Of a DNA stretch of 64,000 nt, positions 1-10,935 are shown in pieces; the first letter of the stretch is position 1; every line of letters begins with the position of its first letter. Under the pieces are notes generated by a model. That model was not told the origin of the DNA, ran no database searches, and was given only the letters and a program-made list of their open reading frames with translations. The DNA is from Apostichopus japonicus. Its lineage: Eukaryota > Echinodermata > Holothuroidea > Aspidochirotida > Stichopodidae. The translations under genes and the position numbers were made by a program. The DNA is taken from NCBI RefSeq assembly GCF_037975245.1, contig NC_092563.1:13196001-13260000 (forward strand), written 5' to 3'.

Positions 1-210
1 GGGCCGGTCGGGGGGTTCTTTCCTCGGTGAAGGGGTATCTGCAATGGCAGGCCCGGGGTTGTTAGGGGTGGAGGGGGACTCGGACTTTGCATTGAAAGAG
101 TGCTTATCGGTCGGTTGTTTTGGTTTGGCAGGGACATTGCTGCCCGAATGAGAAACCTTTCTGTTGGGATCTTCTTCCAGGGAGGAGTGACTGCTTCGAC
201 GGTTGCCCAT
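1..210 (-). CDS. First coding exon (partial) of an unidentified MGN-type, probably N-myristoylated protein
   Basis: Reading the minus strand from 210, an ATG opens 70 uninterrupted codons to the window edge. The protein begins MGNRRSSHSSLEEDP and continues rich in Ser, Pro, Lys and Asn, so this part is probably disordered. Gly2 and Ser6 fit the MGxxxS N-myristoylation signature, which would suggest membrane association. Start choice: A at -3 and G at +4 give a good Kozak context. One base upstream of the ATG is a strong 3' splice site (TATCTTTGCAG, AG at 212-213), so the 5' UTR is probably split by an intron and the true promoter lies further right. Composition is richer in G+C than the flank. 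The family cannot be fixed from this part. AMPK beta subunits start MGN and have a variable N terminus, so that is one candidate. Other myristoylated adaptors are equally possible. Confidence 0.7.
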   Translation of the reverse strand, partial: MGNRRSSHSSLEEDPNRKVSHSGSNVPAKPKQPTDKHSFNAKSESPSTPNNPGPAIADTPSPRKEPPDRP

Positions 211-2173
211 ACTGCAAAGATAGGAAATACTAGATTCAGAGAATATTGCATTCTGTAAGCTTGCCTTATGGTGAATGGAAATATCAACAAAAAGAACAAA
301 AAAAAATAAGAAGAAAAAACCCACAAAAGAAAACAATAAATTATGCAATTAATCACTTAGAGCAAACTATTACTGCTAAAATTCAAATGGAATGCCCTTT
401 GCATATTAATTGAGACATATATTAATAATGCATAAATTCATGTTTCTAACAATTATAATAATCACTGAAAGGAGAACAAAATGTATCACTAGCTGTATAA
501 CTCAATATTAACCAATAAATTTATTAAAAGAAATTGCCCTGGCTTCAATCAATGGCCCCAAATAGAAAATGGTTTCGCCAAACCTTAATTTCTAATCCAA
601 TATTTTTTAAATATTATCTATTTCACTTACTTATAACAAGAAAGGCAAGGAGACAAAAAGGAGAAGGCTTAATAGAAGGAGATAGGGAGTTGGAAGTGGG
701 AGAGGGAGGGGGGGGAAGGAACAGTAACACAAAAGAGTACACATTAACCCACTGATATACTTTTAATCACACTTGTTTTTATTTTAGTTACATGACAAAG
801 AAAAAGTATTGTGTTTTCATATCATTTATTATTTCAGTTCATAATTATTGTGATTTAAATGCACTGTTTGGCAATTAGCCCAAGATGCAATAGGGATTCT
901 CAATTAAATTTAATTAATTTACTATAAGAGCCTCAGAGAAACATCTGTTGAAGCAAATGGCCAGTGAGAATAAAAATCTCACTATATACCTAGATTAAGC
1001 ATTAGCATGGTTAGGGTGCCTTAACAAAAAAAAGGAAAAAAAAGGGGGGGGTGCGTTAACAAAGCTACAGACTTTCGAGGCCTGTATACCCGATTACTGC
1101 AAGATTGTAGGCGACTGCAGACTTCCCTCGGCCGGAACTGACTGGCAGGCTGCCTTATGAGAACCACTGCGATACAATTTGATGCAGTTATTAATTACTA
1201 ATTAATCAAATATACGGGTAGACATAATTATGAAATGCCAGACCAATGAGAATCAGCTTCCAAACTCTAAAAACTTACAAAATACCAGATATATCCGAAA
1301 AATGCATTGAATACCCGGTAAATATACCGAACCAGATAATCAACACGGCCTAGTTTTGCCGTACTCGCAAGTACAGTTTCCCGCCAGATGGTTCTCACGA
1401 GTTCCTTCACATGCATATAGTTTGTAATATGCTCTAACAAGTTATATTGGGAAGAAACTGATTCTGCGCATTACGTATATTCATACCTATTCTTATACCG
1501 ATTTTGCACATTACCTATATTCATACCTGTTCTTGTACCGATTATGTGAATTACGTATATTCAACCTGTTCTTATCATCGTGATCCCCAATGGCTTAAGT
1601 TAAAGGTCACCTCTGATCCCGAGTCAACACTGAGATGGATTTACATTACAAATTTAATCGCGGGGTTGGATCCTTGCTTACATTACAAATTCAACACCAG
1701 GCGCAGGTTTCAACGCCGTGGTCACGGTATAATGTAAATGGAACTAAGAAGATCCTGCTGGGATAACAAATATTGAGGGTCACACAATGATTAAAAATTA
1801 AACTACAAATATATGACAAAAAACTAAAATCATTTGTTGCCTTCTAATTGGTGACTTATTAACCAATTTATAACTCAGAGCAGAATTTATTGTCCATCAT
1901 AAAATCCAATTTAATTGACTTGTTTTATTCAAACTATACTGAACGTACAAACACTTATTTCATCGTTCATGCTGTGATTCTGGAATAACAAGACGAACCA
2001 ATCTTGCTTTTGATGTACCTTGCCATCCTTTTAATGCAAGAGTGTACTTCCGAAAGACTGTAGCTAATTTAACAAGAACTGCCGGTAAACCTGCTGGTTG
2101 ATGCTTTCCTTCACTGCTTCAATTGTAGCATGTCACATAAATCCTTCCTTGACCATATAAGACAAGAACAAAT
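211..2173. other. AT-rich noncoding stretch, probably 5' UTR intron or upstream flank
   Basis: Begins with the splice acceptor of the leftmost exon (minus strand). It contains purine-rich simple sequence at about 655-715 and 1025-1052, the latter ending in eight G. Short open frames here are not supported by any recognisable domain. I see no gene in it. Confidence 0.6.
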
Positions 2174-5100
2174 TACAGACTATAACCCAGCAGTATAGGT
2201 AATCCACAGCACAGTGTAATGATATCTCAAACATCTGTAGCAATCACTACCATACAGACTATAACACAGCAGTATAGAGAAACCACAGCACAGTGTAAGG
2301 ATATCTCAAACATCTGTAGCAATCACTACCATACAGACTATAACACAGCAGTATAGAGAAACCACAGCACAGTGTAATGATATCTCAAACATCTGTAGCA
2401 ATTACTACCATACAGACTGTAACACAGCAGTATAGAGAAACCACAGCACAGTGTAATGATATCTCACATATCTGTACGCAATCACTACCATACAGACTGT
2501 AACACAGCAGTATAGAGAAACCATAGCGCAGTGTAATGATATCTCAAACATCTGTAGCAATCACTACCATACAGACTATAACACAGCAGTATAGAGAAAC
2601 CACAGCGCAGTGTTAGGATATCTCAAACATCTGTAGCAATCATTACCATACAGACTATAACACAGCAGTATAGAGAAACCACAGCACAGTGTAATGATAT
2701 CTCAAACATCTGTAGCAATCACTACCATACAGACTATAACACAGCAGTATAGAGAAACCACAGCGCAGTGTTAGGATATCTCAAACATCTGTAGCAATCA
2801 TTACCATACAGACTATAACACAGCAGTATAGAGAAACCACAGCACAGTGTAATGATATCTCAAACATCTGTAGCAATCACTACCATACAGACTATAACAC
2901 AGCAGTATAGAGAAACCACAGCGCAGTGTGAGGATATCTCAAACATCTGTAGCAATCACTACCATACAGACTATAACACAGCAGTATAGAGAAACCACAG
3001 CACAGTGTAAGATATCTCATATCTGTAGCAATCACTACCATACAGACTATAACAAAGCAGTATAGAGAAACCACAGCGCAGTGTTAGGATATCTCAAACA
3101 TCTGTAGCAATCACTACCATACAGACTGTAACACAGCAGTATAGAGAAACCACAGCGCAGTGTGAGGATATCTCAAACATCTGTAGCAATCATTACCATA
3201 CAGACTGTAACACAGCAGTATAGAGAAACCACAGCGCAGTGTTAGGATATCTCACATATCTGTAGCAATCACTACCATACAGACTATAACACAGCAGTAT
3301 AGAGAAACCACAGCGCAGTGTAAGATATCTCAAACATCTGTAGCAATCATTACCATACAGACTATAACACAGCCGTATAGAGAAACCACAGCACAGTGTA
3401 AGATATCTCAAACATCTGTAGCAATCACTACCATACAGACTATAACAAAGCAGTATAGAGAAACCACAGTGCAGTGTTAGGATATCTCAAACATCTGTAG
3501 CAATCATTACCAAACAGACTGTAACACAGCAGTATAGAGAAACCACAGCGCAGTGTGAGGATATCTCAAACATCTGTAGCAATCATTACCATACAGACTG
3601 TAACACAGCAGTATAGAGAAACCACAGCGCAGTGTGAGGATATCTCAAACATCTGTAGCAATCATTACCATACAGACTGTAACACAGCAGTATAGAGAAA
3701 CGACAGCGCAGTGTGAGGATATCTCAAACATCTGTAGCAATCATTACCATACAGACTATAACAAAGCAGTATAGAGAAACCACAGCGCAGTGTTAGGATA
3801 TCTCATTTATCTATAGCAATCATTACCATACAGACTATAACACAGCAGTACAGAGAAACCACAGCACAGTGTAAGATATCTCACATATCTGTAGCAATCA
3901 CTACCATACAGACTGTAACACAGCAGTATAGAGAAACCACAGCGCAGTGTTAGGATATCTCAAACATCTGTAGCAATCATTACCATACAGACTATAACAC
4001 AGCAGTATAGAGAAACCACAGCACAGTGTAATGATATCTCAAACATCTGTAGCAATCACTACCATACAGACTATAACACAGCAGTATAGAGAAACCACAG
4101 CGCAGTGTGAGGATATCTCAAACATCTGTAGCAATCACTACCATACAGACTATAACACAGCAGTATAGAGAAACCACAGCACAGTGTAAGATATCTCATA
4201 TCTGTAGCAATCACTACCATACAGACTATAACAAAGCAGTATAGAGAAACCACAGCGCAGTGTGAGGATATCTCAAACATCTGTAGCAATCACTACCATA
4301 CAGACTGTAACACAGCAGTATAGAGAAACCACAGCGCAGTGTGAGGATATCTCAAACATCTGTAGCAATCATTACCATACAGACTGTAACACAGCAGTAT
4401 AGAGAAACCACAGCGCAGTGTTAGGATATCTCACATATCTGTAGCAATCACTACCATACAGACTATAACACAGCAGTATAGAGAAACCACAGCGCAGTGT
4501 AAGATATCTCAAACATCTGTAGCAATCATTACCATACAGACTATAACACAGCCGTATAGAGAAACCACAGCACAGTGTAAGATATCTCAAACATCTGTAG
4601 CAATCACTACCATACAGACTATAACAAAGCAGTATAGAGAAACCACAGCGCAGTGTTAGGATATCTCAAACATCTGTAGCAATCATTACCAAACAGACTG
4701 TAACACAGCAGTATAGAGAAACCACAGCGCAGTGTGAGGATATCTCAAACATCTGTAGCAATCATTACCATACAGACTGTAACACAGCAGTATAGAGAAA
4801 CCACAGCGCAGTGTGAGGATATCTCAAACATCTGTAGCAATCATTACCATACAGACTGTAACACAGCAGTATAGAGAAACGACAGCGCAGTGTGAGGATA
4901 TCTCAAACATCTGTAGCAATCATTACCATACAGACTATAACAAGCAGTATAGAGAAACCACAGCGCAGTGTTAGGATATCTCATTTATCTATAGCAATCA
5001 TTACCATACAGACTATAACACAGCAGTACAGAGAAACCACAGCACAGTGTAAGATATCTCACATATCTGTAGCAATCACTACCATACAGACTGTAACACA

Positions 5101-6568
5101 GCAGTACAGAGAAACCACAGCGCAGTGTTAGGATATCTCATTTATCTATAGCAATCATTACCATACAGACTATAACACAGCAGTACAGAGAAACCACAGC
5201 GCAGTGTTAGGATATCTCAAATATCTGTAGCAATCATTACCATACAGACTGTAACACAGCAGTATAGAGAAACCACAGCACAGTGTAAGATATCTCAAAC
5301 ATCTGTAGCAATCACTACCATACAGACTGTAACACAGCAGTATAGAGAAACCACAGCGCAGTGTTAGGATATCTCATTTATCTATAGCAATCATTACCAT
5401 ACAGACTATAACACAGCAGTACAGAGAAACCACAGCACAGTGTAATGATATCTCAAACATCTGTAGCAATCACTACCATACAGACTATAACACAGCAGTA
5501 TAGAGAAACCACAGCACAGTGTGAGGATATCTCAAACATCTGTAGCAATCATTACCATACAGACTATAACACAGCAGTATAGAGAAACCACAGCGCAGTG
5601 TGAGGATATCTCAAACATCTGTAGCAATCACTACCATACAGACTATAACACAGCAGTACAGAGAAACCACAGCACAGTGTAAGATATCTCATATCTGTAG
5701 CAATCATTACCATACAGACTATAACACAGCAGTACAGAGAAACCACAGCACAGTGTAAGATATCTCATATCTGTAGCAATCACTACCATACAGACTATAA
5801 CAAAGCAGTATAGAGAAACCACAGCGCAGTGTGAGGATATCTCAAACATCTGTAGCAATCACTACCATACAGACTTTAACACAGCAGTATAGAGAAACCA
5901 CAGCACAGTGTGAGGATATCTCAAACATCTGTAGCAATCACTACCATACAGACTATAACACAGCAGTACAGAGAAACCACAGCGCAGTGTTAGGATATCT
6001 CATTTATCTATAGCTCATTACCATACAGACTATAACACAGCAGTACAGAGAAACCACAGCGCAGTGTAAGATATCTCATATCTGTAGCAATCACTACCAT
6101 ACAGACTGTAACACAGCAGTACAGAGAAACCACAGCACAGTGTGAGGATATCTCAAATTGTAAGCAATCACTACCATACAGACTATAACACAGCAGTACA
6201 GATAAACCACAGCGCAGTGTAAGATATCTCAAACATCTGTAGCAATCACTACCATACAGACTGTAACACAGCAGTATAGAGAAACCACAGCGCAGTGTTA
6301 GGATATCTCAAACATCTGTAGCAATCACTACCATACAGACTATAACACAGCAGTATAGAGAAACCACAGCACAGTGTAAGATATCTCAAACATCTGTAGC
6401 AATCATTACCATACAGACTATAACAAAGCAGTACAGAGAAACCACAGCGCAGTGTGAGGATATCTCAAATTGTAAGCAATCACTACCATACAGACTATAA
6501 CACAGCAGTACAGATAAACCACAGCGCAGTGTGAGGATATCTCAAATTGTAAGCAATCACTACCATAC
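2174..6568. repeat. Satellite-like tandem array, 79-bp monomer, about 55 copies
   Basis: A uniform unit repeats head to tail, for example starting GATATCTCAAACATCTGTAG at 2221 and again at 2300, a period of 79 bp. The rest of the unit reads CAATCACTACCATACAGACT, then ATAACACAGCAGTATAGAGA, then AACCACAGCACAGTGTAA. Monomers vary by 1-3 bp indels and by recurring alternatives: CATTACC or CACTACC, CTATAAC or CTGTAAC, AGCGCAG or AGCACAG, TCAAACATCTG or TCACATATCTG or TCATTTATCT. The first unit is partial (from about 2174) and the last unit breaks off at CCATACTGCC (6568). Because 79 is not a multiple of 3, open frames on both strands in the array are periodic artefacts. Confidence 0.97.
2750..5105. 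repeat. 1,179-bp higher-order duplication (15-monomer block) inside the 79-bp array
   Basis: Diagnostic variants recur at a fixed offset of 1,179 bp. AGCCGTATAG is at 3371 and 4550, CAAACAGACT at 3511 and 4690, and CGACAGCGCAG at 3701 and 4880. TCTCATTTAT is at 3801 and 4979, shifted by one base through a 1-bp deletion near 4943. The two blocks, about 2750-3925 and 3929-5105, are therefore adjacent copies of a 15-monomer unit. Their near identity implies a recent duplication compared with monomer divergence. Confidence 0.92.
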
Positions 6569-8169
6569 TGCCGCAAGCAATTTCAGGAGATTATCCTACA
6601 TCGAGTTCCCTATGACATTTCAGAGTTCAGTCCTAACAGCAAATAGCTCGCCTGAACATGAGGAGCGATTCATCTTAAACAAACTCATTACATAGGCATA
6701 TGTAATGAAACATGTCTCTTGATTCACAGCACAACAGTCTCTGCGAATATGAATATGTTTAAAAGCTTATAATATTGAACATGCTGATTCTAGGCCTTAA
6801 ATTAGTTTCTGTGATACTGCTGGAGAAGTGACGAACATATTTGTTAATAAAAAGAAGAGCTACAGTATCACTGCATTTTGTAAATGGCAGAGTTTGCATC
6901 CTCTAAGCTCTTCATAATTATCAAAGGTTAACATGGTGATTAAAAAAAAGTGAAAAAGTATGAAGAAATGTCAAACATACACAATATAATCAAACAATTT
7001 TTATACTGTCAATGAATTATCTTGTAATCCAAACTGCAAGCAGTGTAATAATGGGTATATGGGGCATACTGGATTTCGTGTGAGACTCGTTTCTAAAGTC
7101 ATAAAGACAATTTTCCAGAGATTTGCATAAACAGGCATGAAGCAACCACAAATTTGAGCTGGTCACTTTCGCCTGCTCCATGTATGTCAAGATAGAAGAT
7201 TGTTTTGTAGTTGGCTTTATCAAGGTCAAAAACAACTGTTGACATAATATCTTACCATTAAGTTTCATTAATAGGTTTTTTTGAGTATTGATTTTGATAT
7301 GATGTTATCTAACGCCACTCACCTGCCAATTCAAATGCCAGCACTATTTGTCTCCATATATACAAAATGACAAGTTGACGTCATATTGTAAAAGAATCTT
7401 GATGTTTGCATACTACTAACTACTTGAAGTGCTACAGAATACAATTGCCCGATGTTATATGACGGTATTGATTCTAGAGGAACCAATTATCATCCACGTC
7501 ATATAAGTTCTGCAGTGTTATAATTAGCTTCATTTCTCCCTTGATAGACAGAAACTGGCAGGAAAGTGGCAAATGAGTGACCAAATAACTTTCCAGCATA
7601 TTTGGGAGAAATACTTATGACCTATTTATACGTATGTAGTGATACCAGTGAACCAGAGGAAACAATTCTTTCACATTCTCTATGTGAAGAAGTAGGCTGT
7701 GCGGAAATTGTGACGACATTTTCCATATGGGGATTTTCAGTGGAATATACATGTATGCGAAGTTGCGAACAGCACACTTTGTTAAGAGTTCAATCTAAGC
7801 ACTCTACTATCACAAAAGTGAAGGTAACTTGTTTGTGATACTCAAATGCAAATTCTCTTTGTCAGACAATCAACCTGTAGCAGGCCAACGTCCTCAGCAT
7901 ATAAATGACACATCTGAATATCATTCTGTGTAAAATATAAGCTTGCAGTAGGATTTTCTCTGGTTTTAACCATGAACTTCAAGCCTATGCAACTGTATCT
8001 GTAAAGTTTCCCGACATTAAGAGATATTATGTTTGAGATCATCTTGTTGACACTTTTCAAATGTTTGTTACCAATATGACTGTTATTGATTTAATTCATT
8101 CAGAATTACAGTTAGCTGCCACAAGTTCATTAAAAAACTGCCGAGGCAAATTTGTCGCACAAATGAGGC
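6569..8169. other. AT-rich intergenic sequence
   Basis: No recognisable gene, RNA or repeat. Open frames of 60-83 codons here show no domain or splice-supported context. Confidence 0.5.
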
Positions 8170-9180
8170 AAAAATGTCGAGGCAAATTTTAATGGTTGTC
8201 CAAGATGACCAATTTCTGTTAGGAGGACCAAAGTCAGCTGTGGAGGTCGTGTGGCGTACCACTGGTCGGTTACATCTAATTCTGAGTACATTGTAACTGA
8301 ATACCCCCAAATAGGTCAAATGATAAATTGGTATCAACTATCACTTTTGGAGAAACTGAAAATGAACAAAACTAATACTATAGTGGTAGGCCAATGTAGT
8401 ACTACCCGAATGAGAGTTTTACTGGCCTATGTACTACCCAAATGAGAGTTTTACTGGCCTATGTACTACACGAATGAGAGTTTTACTGGCCTATGTACTA
8501 CACGAATGAGAGTTTTACTGGCCTATGTACTACACGAATGAGAGTTTTACTGGCCTATGTACTACACGAATGAGAGTTTTACTGGCCTATGTACTACACG
8601 AATGAGTTTTACTGGCCTATGTACTACCCAAATGAGAGTTTTACTGGCCTATGTACTACCCAAATGAGAGTTTCACTGGCCTATGTACTACACGAATGAG
8701 AGTTTTACTGGCCTATGTACTACACGAATGAGAGTTTTACTGGCCTATGTACTACACGAATGAGAGTTTTACTGGCCTATGTACTACACGAATGAGAGTT
8801 TTACTGGCCTATGTACTACACGAATGAGAGTTTTACTGGCCTATGTACTACACGAATGACAGTTTTACTGGCCTATGTACTGCCCAAATGGGAGTTTTAC
8901 TGGCCTATGTACTACACAAATGAGAGTTTTACTGGCCTATGTACTACACGAATGAGAGTTTTACTGGCCTATGTACTACCTGAAAGGGAGTTTAACCTGC
9001 CCAAAGCTGGTGTTCTATAATTTACCATACCTACACATATCTCTCATACAGTGTATATATTGGTGATTTGTTATGTTGCTTCATGTTTTCAGACAACCAA
9101 ATTAACAGTTTGGAAAACCTAAAGGTGAGACCTTGTTGTCCTAGGGACAACCAGAAAAATCCTTATAAAATTTGCCCTTA
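8170..9180 (+). repeat. Dispersed repeat, copy 1 (hosts the 32-bp minisatellite)
   Basis: Two flanks of this region match 18775-19065 in the same orientation. Left flank: GGCAAATTTTAATGG at 8181 against GGCAAATTTGTAATGG at 18781, then GACCAATTTCTGTTAGGACG-like text followed by ACCAAAGTCAGCTGTGGA against ACCAAAATCAGCTTTGGA. Right flank: AAAGCTGGTGTTCTAT (about 9004) against AAAGCCGGTGTTCTAT (about 18917), then CATATCTCTCATACAGTGTA against CACATCTCTCCTACAGTGTA, and further on TAAAATTTGCCC against TAAAATTTTGCCC. The element class is unknown: I see no terminal inverted repeats and no coding remnant. Confidence 0.75.
8389..9000 (+). repeat. 32-bp minisatellite, about 18-19 copies
   Basis: The unit is TACTACACGAATGAGAGTTT followed by TACTGGCCTATG (32 bp). 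Most copies are identical. Variants carry CCCA or CCCG for CACG, one lacks AG (near 8604), and the last unit (about 8970-9000) is degenerate. There are no unique spacers, so this is a tandem repeat and not a CRISPR array. Confidence 0.96.
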
Positions 9181-10861
9181 CTGTGAACACTGTCATAAAT
9201 CCAGCACAAACCCACAATCAAAAAGAAAAGAGACCCAGAATGCAAAAGTGCATAGTCACCCATAGTGGTTTCGATGATGTAACATTCAGCTATTTTCTGC
9301 ATGAATCTGACATAATGTAATGTGAGGGTGTACAACATACTAGATTTTAGCAATACAGTGAAAAGCAGTGCAATGTGACTAACAATAAAGTCACAATGAC
9401 ACAGGCTGTCCTGAAATGTTTCCAAAGTTTCTGGAATTTTCTTCACTGGTAGTAAATGTTAAAATGTTAATCAAATACATTAAAATGGAGTATACACGTG
9501 GAATGAATACTTGAACACCTCTTTTGTACTTCTGTTTTAATCATAAAATACTGTGCTGAACAATATTAACAGGATTCTGACAGGATCATTCCACTGAACT
9601 TGGGTCATAATATTTCCTCGTTCTGAGCATGTTTAAATATTGGCAACTTCTCCAGAAGTTGCTAGCAAATATATTGTTTTCTGTATTATGAGCTACAGTA
9701 TATACAGTAGCATTGCATGTCTTTTGGAAACTACACTTCCACAATTTGTCTGCAGAAGTTGGTATTCAGAGTTAATGAAATCCTTAAAACCTGTGTAGGG
9801 GACAGCTTACGTATTTTACCATGTTGCAAATTGATATGGATAATGAACATTAAGCATTCCCATGAACTCCCCCCATCTCACCTAACAATAAAACTAGCAA
9901 GAAATTCATGTCATGTTTATTTCTTAAACCAAAAAAAAAGCAAGCTTTTAAATGCTCGTTTTCTTTGAAGGAAGTGCTTATTATCTATTTTGTAATTTCG
10001 CAAGCATTACTCCGAGGAAACATCCTACGATATTGCAAATTAAATCCGAGTTGCTTAGTATTCGTGACAAACAGGCTTTGCTGCTACTGCTGCTTCTACG
10101 GAAGATCAAGGCTGACTAACACGCTGAAGATTTATGCCTACCGAAATGTTCCGTCTGACAATTGATTAGCCGAGCAGAAAACCAACACGGGTTGAACATG
10201 ATCTGAAACGATAGATTAAAATGTAGACGAGTCAGGCCCTACAGGGATATCGTGTATGATACTTCAGTGAATTCCTGCACAGTCTCAGCGGCATGTCGTC
10301 AAACTGAGGAGTGTTTCCTCCTCACGATCATCCTCCGCGGCGTAGTCTGATACAGATTTATACACGCAGAGTGTTACGACAACAGCTGATGTGCCCAAAG
10401 CATTGGGAGAGACATGAAATGTCAGTCTAATACTACTGTACACACATTGGTTCTATTCATTCCTAACAGCTACTGTAGCTAGCTGGAATTATTTTCACCT
10501 GGGCAAGCGTATAAAACTTGAAGACTATGTGTACGTACTCCACAAAATACTGATTCAAGATTACTGGGACAACCTCACTTCTAGACAGCTCTGCCTTTAT
10601 CGAGGTGTTTGAATTTTCGCGACTTTTTCCTTCACAGATATTTACTGTATATCAAAGCATCTCTATAAATATTATAATAATAATGAGTAGTTATTTCCAA
10701 GATGCTTAAGCAGCCGCAAATGTGGGAGAAAAAGTCGCAAGGGTTAATGCATCAAAACCTACATGTCGGGTGGCTTCCAATTTAACACTTCAACTCAAAT
10801 TTGGAATCTTTTCAATTTTAGAGAGTTGTTGAGAATGCAGTAGATTGATCATGGATGAAAA
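9181..10861. other. AT-rich intergenic sequence
   Basis: I recognise no gene. A locally GC-richer patch at about 10,300-10,380 contains TGTATAAATC on the minus strand, which resembles a TATA box. There is no supporting transcript evidence. Confidence 0.4.
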
Positions 10862-10935
10862 ACCCACTTTACTATGACCGGGCCGGGTTTCGAACCCGGA
10901 ACCTCCCGATTGCTAAGCCTCATTGCTTCAAGGGC
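10862..10935 (-). repeat. tRNA-derived SINE fragment
   Basis: Minus-strand text GCTTAGCAATCGGGAGG is followed by TTCCGGGTTCGAAACCCGG. The second part is a tRNA T-arm with a B-box-like GGTTCGAAAC core and a self-complementary CCGGGTT/AACCCGG stem. The upstream half of a tRNA (acceptor stem and a good A box) cannot be assembled, so it is not a functional tRNA. This tRNA-like body is the kind found in animal SINEs. It then runs into unrelated AT-rich sequence. Confidence 0.5.

Noticed and set aside
2892-6232. Cys/Tyr-rich repeated frames on both strands, e.g. reading RYLTLCCGFS
   Set aside because: They are translations of the 79-bp satellite. The period is not a multiple of three, so each frame cycles and stops. 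No start, splice or domain support.
8389-9000. CRISPR-like regular 32-bp repeats
   Set aside because: The repeats are contiguous with no unique spacers, and the genome is eukaryotic. It is a minisatellite.
10862-10935. Functional tRNA gene on the minus strand
   Set aside because: Only the T-arm and part of the anticodon region can be matched. No acceptor stem, D-arm or A box could be assembled.
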